NCBI GenBank assembly: GCA_002733645.1
Contig: NVWL01000018.1
Coordinates: 1-64,000 of the forward strand
Source: Oceanobacter sp.
GTDB taxonomy: Bacteria > Pseudomonadota > Gammaproteobacteria > Pseudomonadales > Oceanobacteraceae
Length of the DNA: 64,000 bases
Direction of reading: 5' to 3'
Under the pieces are notes generated by a model. It saw only the letters and a list, made by a program, of their open reading frames with translations. It did not search any database and was not told the origin of the DNA. The position numbers and the translations under genes are program-made. This document shows, piece by piece, positions 54,641 through 63,275 of this stretch (position 1 is its first letter; every line of letters starts with the position of its first letter).

Positions 54641-55962
54641 TCTCGCTGGCGGAAGTTCAACTGTGGGGTAAGACGATTGGTGCAATCCAGTGGGACGATG
54701 CTAAACAGCTTGGGGTGTTTGAGTATGCACCGGAGTTTTTGCGCTCGGGCATTGAATTATCGCCGTTAAAAATGCCTTTACGTGCTGGTGCTTATCGTTT
54801 TCCAGAGCTGAATTATGCCTCGTTTATGGGGTTGCCAGGGATGTTGGCCGATGTGTTACCGGACAAGTTTGGTAATTTGCTGATAGATCAATGGTTAATT
54901 GCTCAAGGGCGAGATCCCAGCAGTTTTAACCCGGTTGAGCGTTTGTTGTACATGGGCCAGCGTGGGATGGGGGCGTTGGAGTTTGCACCAGCGGCTCAAC
55001 GTTTTGTTGCACCATCAACGGAGTTGGAGCTTGCTGAGCTTGTGGGGTTGGCAAATAAGGCGCTCTCCAAAAAGCAGGACTTGGAAACTCGGTTGAGCGA
55101 TGTGTCCGAGGATAAACAGGCTTTACAGCAGATTATTGCAGTGGGTACTTCTGCGGGTGGGGCGCGAGCCAAGGCCGTTATTGCTTGGAACGAAAAAACG
55201 GGAGAGGTGCGCTCAGGTCAGTGTGACCTCAGCGATAAGGCGTTATATCAAGGGTTTGTTCAGTACTTACTGAAGTTTGATGGGGTCAGTGGTAATGCGG
55301 ATAAAGAGTTAGCTGACCCACAAGGCTTTACCCGCATTGAATACGCTTGTTACTTGATGGCCGTCGCGGCAGGCATCGATATGATGCCAAGTCGTTTGCT
55401 TGAGGAGAATGGTCGCGCGCATTTTATGACCGAGCGTTTTGATCGCACGGCGGATGGCAAAAAGCTGCATATGCAAACCCTGTGCGGCTTGGCGCATTAT
55501 GATTTTAATGTGGCGGGCGGCTATTCGTACGAGCAATGTTTTCGGGTGATCCGCCAACTTAAATTGAATAATGAGCGCCAAGCATTGGAACAGCAGTTTC
55601 GGCGGATGGTGTTTAACGTCATGATTCGCAATCAGGATGATCACACTAAAAATATCGGTTTTTTAATGAATCGCCGTGGAGAGTGGTCATTGTCTCCCGC
55701 TTACGACGTGACTTACGCGTATAACCCTGAAGGTGCTTGGACTGCGAATCATCAAATGACGATCAATAGTAAACGAGATGCGTTTACCTTCGATGATTTA
55801 CTGGTATGTGGTGAGGCCGCAGACCTTAGGCCTCGATCTGTACGGGCGCTGGTGGCTGAAGTAAGAGGGGTTGTTCTTAGGTGGAATGAATTTGCTGCCG
55901 AGGCTGGAATTCCATCGACTTGGGCACAGAGCCTTGCTTCGACGTTTCGGTTGTTTGATTAA
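54637..55962 (+). CDS. hipA: HipA-like Ser/Thr kinase toxin
   Basis: A 441-residue HipA protein: N-terminal couple_hipA region (LAEVQLWGKTIGAIQWDD), a glycine loop-like TSAGGARAKAVIAW (~residues 170-183), and a C-terminal kinase with catalytic RNQDDHTKNIGFLMN (~330-345) and metal-binding LSPAYDVTYAYNP (~353-365). Active HipA phosphorylates glutamyl-tRNA synthetase or related targets and causes dormancy. All catalytic residues seem intact, so it should be a functional toxin. Confidence 0.93.
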   Translation: MISLAEVQLWGKTIGAIQWDDAKQLGVFEYAPEFLRSGIELSPLKMPLRAGAYRFPELNYASFMGLPGMLADVLPDKFGNLLIDQWLIAQGRDPSSFNPVERLLYMGQRGMGALEFAPAAQRFVAPSTELELAELVGLANKALSKKQDLETRLSDVSEDKQALQQIIAVGTSAGGARAKAVIAWNEKTGEVRSGQCDLSDKALYQGFVQYLLKFDGVSGNADKELADPQGFTRIEYACYLMAVAAGIDMMPSRLLEENGRAHFMTERFDRTADGKKLHMQTLCGLAHYDFNVAGGYSYEQCFRVIRQLKLNNERQALEQQFRRMVFNVMIRNQDDHTKNIGFLMNRRGEWSLSPAYDVTYAYNPEGAWTANHQMTINSKRDAFTFDDLLVCGEAADLRPRSVRALVAEVRGVVLRWNEFAAEAGIPSTWAQSLASTFRLFD

Positions 55963-55964
55963 GT

Positions 55965-55988
55965 TAAGAGATCCTTAGTGATCTCTTA
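55965..55988 (+). terminator. Hairpin after hipA
   Basis: TAAGAGATC, loop CTTAGT, GATCTCTTA: a nine-bp stem starting two bases after the hipA stop codon, followed by a weak T-rich stretch. Its left arm is part of the 11-base sequence that is also found just before hipB. Confidence 0.6.
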
Positions 55989-56015
55989 GCTTAGTTTTAT
56001 ATTTTAATTGATCGT

Positions 56016-56483
56016 TTATGATTCTTTATTTTCGCTCCAGAGTAATAGCATTAAACGTACTCGTTCATCGCAGGGCTGATTGTGAAATGCCGTATCTAGG
56101 TACCATTCTTCGCGGTTAACGTTTGCGCTTAGCTCGTCGCTATGTGAACCCACATCTAGCGTTAGGTCACGGCCACAGGCTTCATATAAACGTTGTAATA
56201 ACGCTTCGCAGCGTTGCGGCTCATCGCATTGCACAAACGGACGATCGATATCGTTTTCTAATTCACGGATCACAGACCAAGGAGTTTCGCCCCGTTCGTA
56301 CACGGTGTCTTGCGTGATGCCGTGTAGGTCTTCGAGCGCGTAATCCCAATCTTCCCAGTCTTCATCAGGTTGGATGAGGGTCGTTTTTACGGTGCCATCC
56401 GCTAATGACCAAGCAATGGCGACAGGGTGTGCCGTGTCTTCGTATGAGCTGGCATCTATTGCCAGAAAACAGGGGTATTCCAA
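56016..56483 (-). CDS. Exonuclease-fold-like hypothetical protein
   Basis: A 155-residue soluble acidic protein. YPCFLAIDASSYEDTAHPVAIAWSLADGTVKTTLI looks like the first strands of a DnaQ-type RNase H fold (motif I region with the second acidic residue replaced), and YALEDLHGITQDTV resembles the ExoI/ExoII spacer. The full DEDD set is not visible, so nuclease activity is doubtful. The gene ends 28 bases from the hipA hairpin and runs in the opposite direction to hipBA. Confidence 0.55.
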   Translation of the reverse strand: MEYPCFLAIDASSYEDTAHPVAIAWSLADGTVKTTLIQPDEDWEDWDYALEDLHGITQDTVYERGETPWSVIRELENDIDRPFVQCDEPQRCEALLQRLYEACGRDLTLDVGSHSDELSANVNREEWYLDTAFHNQPCDERVRLMLLLWSENKES

Positions 56484-56516
56484 AGCAGTCTCCGCTGAAT
56501 AAATTCTGCTGCGAAT

Positions 56517-58460
56517 TTACTCGGCTGAGAACGGCTTGGCAATGGCATGGTGAAGTATGTCGTCGGGGTGCAGGTATTGCTCAGCCTGTTCGGCACACAC
56601 TGGATGACCATAATAGAAGCCTTGAGCAAGATCACAGCCGTTACGAATTAAGAAATCGGCTTGCTCAGCGGTTTCAATACCTTCCGCCACAATCAGCATA
56701 TCGAGGTTTTTCCCAAGAGAAATAATGGACGCTGCAATGGCTTGGTCAGCGGTGCTGGAACTGAGATCTTTAACAAAGGTGCGGTCAATCTTGATGGAAT
56801 CAATGGGCAAGGTCTTCAGGTAGTTCAACGATGAAAAACCGGTGCCAAAGTCATCTAGGTAGATAAATATGCCGTGCTCTCTGAAGTACTCAAGTACATG
56901 ACGTGCGTGCGTTAAATCCTGCATCAACAGGCTTTCGGTAATCTCGATAGAAATTAACGACGGCGGAATATTCATTTCATGAATGGTTCGCACAATCTCT
57001 TGATGAAAATTAGGAATCAAAAACTGGCGCGGTGAAATATTGATACTGATATTGGCGTGGTAGCCCTTTTGGTACCAATCTCGAGCCTGAAGACAGGCTT
57101 GTTCTAAAATCCAAAAACCAATGCGCCCAATCATGCCTGCGTCTTCAGCTATATGAATAAAGCTTTCCGGAGAGACAAACCCACCGTTGGCTTTAGGCCA
57201 GCGTAGTAGGGCCTCAAAACTATGTAAATGGCCCGTTCTCAAGCTATCTGAGACATCACGCATACACACTTTGGGTTGGTAATAGAGCTCCAATTGGTTG
57301 CTCTCAAGAGCGCGACGCAGGCTCGTTTCTAACGACATCCGTTGTACAGCAATACGCTCTAAAGATGGGGTGAAAAAGTGGAAGCAGTTTTTGCCATTGG
57401 CTTTAGCCCGATACATGGCAATATCAGCATTACGCATCAGAATGCCGGCTTCTTCGCCATCCGTCGGATACAGAGCAATACCGATGGATGCACCGATCAC
57501 AAACTCTCTGTTATCCAGGCGGATAGGGTCGTAAAGTTTGAGCAGTAATGTCTCTGCGAGTTGCAGTACTTCATCGTGATGATCTATGTGATTGAGCAGT
57601 ACGATAAACTCATCGCCGCCAACACGGGCAAGGGTGTCTTCTGGACGAATAACTTCCGATAGCCGTTTCGATACTTCAATCAGGAGTTTATCGCCAGTGC
57701 TGTGGCCTAAACTGTCGTTGATGGTTTTAAAGCCATCGAGGTCGAGGTAACACAGGGCAAAGCGCTTATGGCTTTTTTTCGCTTCAACAATGGCATCTGC
57801 CAGTTTTTGCTGGAGCTGCACACGGTTTGGTAAGCCCGTTAGGCTATCGTGATAGGCCTGAAAAGAGATGGTTGCTTCTTTTTCTCTTACTTCCGTAATG
57901 TCCCGCATCATCCAGATGTAGCCAGCGGTTTCATGATGGCGCGCGTAGATTTCGAGCCAGCGACCATTTAAAAACCTATATTCTTCGAATGAGCTGCCGC
58001 CGGGTTCGCGAATGTCTTTCAGTTGAGCGCGGAGTTTATCGACATCAGTGGAGAGGCTACATGAGTATTTGAAAAGTTCGGTGCCGGTTAAACCACTTAT
58101 TTGATCTGGTGTTAGGTCGAGCAAGTCGAGGTAGCGCTCGTTATAAGCAATCAGCGCATCATCTTTACCAATCACTAAAACGCCTTCGTTAGACGAATTT
58201 AGTGTGGCATTGAGTACATCGTACGAGTGCGATAATCGTTGCTGCGATTCACGCTGCGCCTCTAAATTACGTGTAAGTACGGCGTTGCGATCCATTAAAG
58301 TACGAGCGCTTTGCTCTAGAGAAGACGTAAGCTCTTGCTTAGCGTTATCGTGTTCTTGATATGTGGTGTTTACTGCAGCAATAAAATCAGCAATGGCGGC
58401 TCGTGTCTCATCTGAGATTTGAGGGGATTGATCAAGCTGTTGCTTTAAACGTGGATGCAT
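56517..58460 (-). CDS. PAS-GGDEF-EAL dual c-di-GMP signalling protein
   Basis: A 647-residue cytosolic protein: N-terminal coiled coil (~residues 20-80), PAS domain (~85-190, LNATLNSSNEGVLVIGKDD), GGDEF domain (~205-370; GGDEF intact, I-site RPED five residues before it) and EAL domain (~395-640; FEALLRW, EITESLL, YLDDFGTGFSSL, KIDRTFVKDL). Both synthesis and hydrolysis of c-di-GMP appear possible; PAS suggests sensing of redox or a ligand. No membrane segment. Confidence 0.94.
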   Translation of the reverse strand: MHPRLKQQLDQSPQISDETRAAIADFIAAVNTTYQEHDNAKQELTSSLEQSARTLMDRNAVLTRNLEAQRESQQRLSHSYDVLNATLNSSNEGVLVIGKDDALIAYNERYLDLLDLTPDQISGLTGTELFKYSCSLSTDVDKLRAQLKDIREPGGSSFEEYRFLNGRWLEIYARHHETAGYIWMMRDITEVREKEATISFQAYHDSLTGLPNRVQLQQKLADAIVEAKKSHKRFALCYLDLDGFKTINDSLGHSTGDKLLIEVSKRLSEVIRPEDTLARVGGDEFIVLLNHIDHHDEVLQLAETLLLKLYDPIRLDNREFVIGASIGIALYPTDGEEAGILMRNADIAMYRAKANGKNCFHFFTPSLERIAVQRMSLETSLRRALESNQLELYYQPKVCMRDVSDSLRTGHLHSFEALLRWPKANGGFVSPESFIHIAEDAGMIGRIGFWILEQACLQARDWYQKGYHANISINISPRQFLIPNFHQEIVRTIHEMNIPPSLISIEITESLLMQDLTHARHVLEYFREHGIFIYLDDFGTGFSSLNYLKTLPIDSIKIDRTFVKDLSSSTADQAIAASIISLGKNLDMLIVAEGIETAEQADFLIRNGCDLAQGFYYGHPVCAEQAEQYLHPDDILHHAIAKPFSAE

Positions 58461-58512
58461 AATAAACAGCGCGCTCCTGGCCAGTTCCTTGTCTACTTGA
58501 GCCTGTTTATTG

Positions 58513-58766
58513 TTATGACGGTCGGGTGTTAGCCGGTTGTCTTATTAGGGCGTCAAGCGTATCGGTTATCTCCGTCCAGTCTGCATCCTGCTCAGTGGCT
58601 TCTGGTAAAAAGCTTTGCTGTGACGGAGTAAAACAATCCAGCTCATAAATGGCCTTTGTGGCCGAGACTGGTTTGTGCTGCTCTATAAAATTTCAATGTC
58701 CCGGTCTTCCGAAAGAAGCCCTAACTGATTAAACAAGCATTTGGGCGTATGAATTGGAGATTCCAT
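58513..58766 (-). pseudogene. DUF2789-like gene with one frameshift
   Basis: Reading leftward from ATG 58766 (GAGGGCGGG upstream) gives ESPIHTPKCLFNQLGLLSED, then RDIEIL and a TAG stop (58683-58685). In the next frame the sequence continues as FIEQHKPVSATKAIYELDCF and ends with EQDADWTEITDTLDALIRQ and TAA at 58513. The joined protein (~84 residues) resembles DUF2789 proteins as I recall them (FxQLGLPSDxxxIExFIxxH; EDADWAEVVDEL). One base is missing in the A/T run near 58690, either a true mutation or a sequencing error. Confidence 0.75.
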
Positions 58767-58817
58767 TACACCCGCCCTCTAGTTGCTTACAATCAGTCTA
58801 CGGGACAGAGAATGACT

Positions 58818-59945
58818 TTACGAGCGGGTATATCCAGCGTCGTTTTCTAATTCATCGCTATCGGTTTCGTCAGACACCACGTTATGAGGGTTCGCCATCG
58901 CCTTCATATGGCGATAGTGCCCTTGAATGGCAGCGAGTGCCGTGGGGTAGCTACGAATTTCATAACCTAGCTCAGCCGCTTTTGCTTCAACTAAGGGATG
59001 AAGTTCAGGGTAATGAACATGGCTAATACGGGGGAATAGGTGATGTTCAGCTTGGAAGTTCAAGCCGCCAAGCGCCCATGTTAAAAAGCGATTGTCGGTC
59101 GCAAAATCAACGGTCGTGCGCATTTGGTGAACAGCCCACTCATCGCTCATGGTGCCGTTTTCACCAGGGCGAGGAAAGTCTGCTTTGTCGACTACATGCG
59201 CAAGTTGAAATACCAAGGCAAACAAAAAGCCTAGGAAAGCGTGCATTAATAAGAATCCAGCAATGGTTGCCTCTCCGCCGAGTACCGCTGATGGAATGAG
59301 TAAATATAGAGTGACATAGACAACTTTTGAGGCCCAGAACTCAATATGGTCAGCCAATTTCATACGGTGGCTGTAATCGCGATGTGCGATTTTCTGGCTG
59401 TGGTAAGCCTTAAAATCGAGAGCGAAAAACCAGAATAGGCTGGTGATAAGATACAAAAACCAGACGTAGAAATGCTGGTAGCGATGAAACCAGCGGTGCT
59501 GCTGATGCGGGCTCATACGAAATAAACCAAGCGCATCGATGTCTTCATCGGCACCGTCAACATTAGTGAAAACGTGGTGATTACGATTGTGTTTTTGTGC
59601 CCAATAATAGCGATTACTGCCGACAAGGTTAAAGGTCAGTGCCATCAGGCGGTTGATCGGACGTGAGGTGCTGAATGACTCATGCGCGCCATCATGCATG
59701 ATGTTGTAGCCGACCATGGCGGTAGCGATACCATGTATCGCCCAAGCCAGATAATGCAAGCTGCCCGGTAGCATGTAGATCGCTAGGTAGCTGCCAACGT
59801 AAATAAGACCAATGACAAGTGCTTTGTTGTACAGCGTCGAGTTACCTGTTTTTAAGGCTCCGGTGCGCTTAAAGTGGCGGTTCACTTCGCCAGACAGCTC
59901 TTGGTAGACCGGGCGGTGCCCAGTCTTAAAATGAATGTTAGACAT
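58818..59945 (-). CDS. Front-end-type fatty acid desaturase (linoleoyl-CoA desaturase-like)
   Basis: A 375-residue membrane di-iron desaturase without a cytochrome b5 domain. Histidine boxes are HDGAH (~residue 84), HNRNHH (~121) and the diagnostic FQAEHH (~303) with Q in place of the first H, the front-end (delta-6/delta-5-like) subgroup. About four to six TM helices. It would act on acyl chains of lipids or acyl-CoA. Start is ATG 59945; a longer start at 59969 is possible but lacks support. Next to an AraC regulator and an acyl-CoA ligase, so possibly part of one fatty-acid response. Confidence 0.9.
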   Translation of the reverse strand: MSNIHFKTGHRPVYQELSGEVNRHFKRTGALKTGNSTLYNKALVIGLIYVGSYLAIYMLPGSLHYLAWAIHGIATAMVGYNIMHDGAHESFSTSRPINRLMALTFNLVGSNRYYWAQKHNRNHHVFTNVDGADEDIDALGLFRMSPHQQHRWFHRYQHFYVWFLYLITSLFWFFALDFKAYHSQKIAHRDYSHRMKLADHIEFWASKVVYVTLYLLIPSAVLGGEATIAGFLLMHAFLGFLFALVFQLAHVVDKADFPRPGENGTMSDEWAVHQMRTTVDFATDNRFLTWALGGLNFQAEHHLFPRISHVHYPELHPLVEAKAAELGYEIRSYPTALAAIQGHYRHMKAMANPHNVVSDETDSDELENDAGYTRS

Positions 59946-60068
59946 TATATTTATTCTTCTCTTATTCAAGCGGGTGAGATCGCTTGGTGTATTGTCTTAG
60001 ACATTTGACGCCTAGACTATAACGTTTTTATACACATGTTTGAAAATTTTACGTGAAAATTTTGTGAA

Positions 60069-61109
60069 TCAGGACACATGTTTCGTCAGTTTTCTGTAAT
60101 GCAGAGGCGTAATTCCCATCCATTTTCGAAAAGCACGAACAAAATTTGATGTATCTGTGTAACCTAATTCCTGTGCAATTTGTTCAATTTTTATACTTGA
60201 ATTACCCAATAATCGTGTCGCATGCTCACGTCTGACTTCCTCCACCATGTGGCGATAACTGGTGTTAAGTTGTGCCAATTGACGGTTTAAAGTCCGTGGG
60301 CTTACGCGCAATTTTTGAGCTGCATCGCCCAGCAGAAGGGCGCTGCCGTAACTTATAAGCAGCGCACGTACCTTTGAGGCGATATCGACATGATGTCCAG
60401 GGGCTTCTGCCAAAAGACGCTCACACTCTTGTTCAGCGTTATGGCGGGCGACACTGTTGGCTGTCGATACTTCAAGGTTAAGAGCTTCCTTCGGTAGAAC
60501 AAGTTCATAGTGCTCGCAATTAAATGTCACTGGGCAGTCAAGTAATTGATCGTAGTAAGACAATGGCGCCTGTGGTGGCTCAATAAGATGTATTTCGGGG
60601 GAGAGCTTTTCACTGTTCCTGGTTAAAAAGCGAGCAATAGTAATCATGGTTGATAAAATATTGTGCGCAATAAAGTGGAAGCTAGCGGGGAGAGAGGCCG
60701 TTCTCAATACCTGCAATACACAGTGATGATTGTCTTGAATAAAACGAATTTCGGCTAAGTTGGTTCGTGTTCCTGCGTATCGTACGGCAAGTGAAAGGCC
60801 TTCCCCTAAAGTCTCGCTGGCCATGACCGCAAACCCAAGAAAGCCATGGCTGGCAATACTCATGCGGCGGCCGTGCTCTAGGCCTAACAAAGGATCGTGT
60901 GACAGGGCTAAGGCGTTGCGAATAATACGATCATAGTCGCTCACGGTAATACGGGTATCCACCGCAATTAAGGCGTTGGGGTGGATCAATGTGCCTTGAA
61001 CCACTTGAGCCGCACTGATACCGTGATCGCCGAGTAGCTCTAGCAAAGGCCCTAGGTATTCATTAGCGGCCAAAGGGTTTGAGGCGTGTTTCTCGACATT
61101 GCTAGTCAT
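60069..61109 (-). CDS. AraC family regulator with arabinose-binding-like N-terminal domain
   Basis: A 346-residue regulator: N-terminal ~230-residue effector domain of the OruR/ArgR-like type and a C-terminal AraC double HTH (SPRTLNRQLAQLNTSYRHMVEEVRREHATRLL; IAQELGYTDTSNFVRAFRKWMGITPLHYR). Divergent from the fadD-type gene (140-base gap) and upstream of the desaturase on the same strand, it is likely to control one or both in response to a fatty acid. Confidence 0.9.
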   Translation of the reverse strand: MTSNVEKHASNPLAANEYLGPLLELLGDHGISAAQVVQGTLIHPNALIAVDTRITVSDYDRIIRNALALSHDPLLGLEHGRRMSIASHGFLGFAVMASETLGEGLSLAVRYAGTRTNLAEIRFIQDNHHCVLQVLRTASLPASFHFIAHNILSTMITIARFLTRNSEKLSPEIHLIEPPQAPLSYYDQLLDCPVTFNCEHYELVLPKEALNLEVSTANSVARHNAEQECERLLAEAPGHHVDIASKVRALLISYGSALLLGDAAQKLRVSPRTLNRQLAQLNTSYRHMVEEVRREHATRLLGNSSIKIEQIAQELGYTDTSNFVRAFRKWMGITPLHYRKLTKHVS

Positions 61110-61249
61110 CTGGCTTATCTCACCGGTTTTCTATAAAATGCGTGGCGATAAATGACTAAAATGATGTCACGAATTCCACTTACGCTCAAACATGCTTTCG
61201 TTCATAGTCTGGGCGCTTAAAAAACAATACTTTAATAGGGGAAATATCT

Positions 61250-62980
61250 ATGGATGCGTCATTCTGGGATGGCAAACGTGCGCCTGGTATTGAAGATACA
61301 ATCAAACCAAACGAGTATGACTCGGTTGTTGATGTTATCAACAGTGCTTTTAGCCGCTACGCAGATCGCAAAGCGTTCACCAGTGTTGGTTACACCATGT
61401 CTTATCGTGAAATCGATGAAGCCAGTGCTGCTTTCGCTGCTTACCTCCAGAATCACACATCTTTGCAGCCGGGCGATCGTGTTGCCGTGCAGATGCCAAA
61501 CATTATGCAGTGCCCAATCGCTGTGTACGGTGTGTTGCGTGCAGGTATGGTCTTAGTTAATACCAACCCTCTATACACAGAACGCGAAATGCTTCACCAG
61601 TTTAATGACTCAGGTGCAAAGGCGTTGGTCTGTATGGATATGTTTGCTAAGTCAGTGCAGAGCATACTGCCTCAAACAGGACTGAAGCACGTTATCGTGA
61701 CCAGCCTAGCTGACATGCTGCCTTTCCCTAAGCGTACATTGATCAACGCAGCGGCCAAATACATCAAGAAAATGATTCCGGATTACTCGCTGCCAACGGC
61801 TGTGCGTTTCCGTAAAGCATTAAAGTTGGGTGCGTCTTCTGGGCCTTACAAGAAAAATCACATTACTGGCCACAACAGCACGATCGTCTTGCAGTACACC
61901 GGTGGTACGACGGGTGTGGCTAAAGGTGCTGAGCTTACCAACCTAAATTTGATTGCCAACATGCTTCAAGCGCGTAATAACATGGCTCAGATAGACGCTG
62001 ACGGAAAGCCACTGAAGCCAACAGATGGCGCAACGGTTGTTGCTCCTCTGCCGCTTTATCATATCTACTCATTTACCGTTCACTTGATGGCGATGCTGGA
62101 CTCTGGTGATCACAGTATTTTGATTGCTAACCCACGCGATCCTGGCATGTTCATTAAAATGATTCAGCCGCATCGTTTAGATGGTTTTGTTGGCCTGAAT
62201 ACCTTGTTTGTTGGGTTGCTTAACCACCCTAAATTTAAAGAATGTAACTTTGAGCACCTGAACCTGACCTTGTCAGGTGGTACGGCGTTGATGGAAGACA
62301 CGGCTAAGCGTTGGAAAGAAATGACGGGTTGTGGCATCTCTGAAGGTTACGGTTTGACTGAATGTTCACCGATTGTTGCTGTTAACCCAGCCGCAGGGCT
62401 TGAGCGTTTAGGTACGGTTGGTCAAGCGGTTCCAGGCACGGCTCTGAAGTGTATTGATGACCAAGGTAATGAAGTTGAACAAGGCGAGCGTGGTGAGCTT
62501 TGTGTGAAAGGCCCTCAGGTGATGAAAGGTTACTGGAATCGTCCTGAAGCGACGACGGATTCTTTCACTGAAGACGGCGAATGGTTACGTACTGGTGACG
62601 TTGCAGTCATTGATAACGACGGCTTCGTTAAGATTGTTGACCGCATTAAAGACATGATCTTGGTGTCAGGCTTCAATGTTTACCCGAACGAAATTGAAGA
62701 AGTGGTTGCTGCTCACCCAGCAGTAGAAAACTGTGCTGCGATTGGTGTGCCAGATGATAAGAGCGGCGAAGCGGTTAAGTTGTTCGTGATATCTACCGAT
62801 CCAAACGTTACCGCGAAAGACATCAAAGATTTCTGCCGTGAAAGCCTGACAGGTTACAAGCTGCCTAAGTACATTGAGTTCCGTACTGAACTTCCAATGA
62901 CGCCAGTAGGTAAGATTCTACGCCGTGAATTGAAAGATGAAGAAGCGGCAAAAACCAAAGGTGAAGCTCAGCCAGCTTGA
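61250..62980 (+). CDS. fadD: Long-chain fatty acid-CoA ligase
   Basis: A 576-residue ANL-superfamily ligase. The AMP/P-loop motif is LQYTGGTTGVAKGAEL (~residues 213-228), YGLTECSPIV is the A5 motif, GEWLRTGDVAVIDNDGFV A7 and the Lys in VGKILRRELK near the C-terminus is the adenylation Lys. It makes acyl-CoA from fatty acid, ATP and CoA, for degradation or lipid synthesis. The central GYYKK-like basic stretch (~residues 176-200) is typical of FadD. A strong terminator follows. Confidence 0.93.
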   Translation: MDASFWDGKRAPGIEDTIKPNEYDSVVDVINSAFSRYADRKAFTSVGYTMSYREIDEASAAFAAYLQNHTSLQPGDRVAVQMPNIMQCPIAVYGVLRAGMVLVNTNPLYTEREMLHQFNDSGAKALVCMDMFAKSVQSILPQTGLKHVIVTSLADMLPFPKRTLINAAAKYIKKMIPDYSLPTAVRFRKALKLGASSGPYKKNHITGHNSTIVLQYTGGTTGVAKGAELTNLNLIANMLQARNNMAQIDADGKPLKPTDGATVVAPLPLYHIYSFTVHLMAMLDSGDHSILIANPRDPGMFIKMIQPHRLDGFVGLNTLFVGLLNHPKFKECNFEHLNLTLSGGTALMEDTAKRWKEMTGCGISEGYGLTECSPIVAVNPAAGLERLGTVGQAVPGTALKCIDDQGNEVEQGERGELCVKGPQVMKGYWNRPEATTDSFTEDGEWLRTGDVAVIDNDGFVKIVDRIKDMILVSGFNVYPNEIEEVVAAHPAVENCAAIGVPDDKSGEAVKLFVISTDPNVTAKDIKDFCRESLTGYKLPKYIEFRTELPMTPVGKILRRELKDEEAAKTKGEAQPA

Positions 62981-63040
62981 GTGCTCGTTGATCATGAGTG
63001 CTTCTGAAGGTCTTTAGGACGCTCAATACCTTAGCAAAAG

Positions 63041-63074
63041 GCCCGTTTTAGACTGCTCTAAAACGGGCTTTTTT
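63041..63074 (+). terminator. Intrinsic terminator of fadD
   Basis: GCCCGTTTTAGA, loop CTGC, TCTAAAACGGGC: a perfect 12-bp stem followed by six T. Confidence 0.94.
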
Positions 63075-63275
63075 GTGCCTATTATTTATGTGTTTGTATT
63101 TTAGAGCGGTAATTTAGAAAGGTAATTACAGCGGTATGTAGAGGGAGTCGCAGGTGAGTAACTTAGAGAGGGCAAGGCTTCGATGGCCAGTGAGTAGATT
63201 CTAGAATAGGTGTTCAAAAAATAAATAAGCAAACCAGCACACAATATAGGTCTGCTTTAGTTTAACGGTCGTCGC

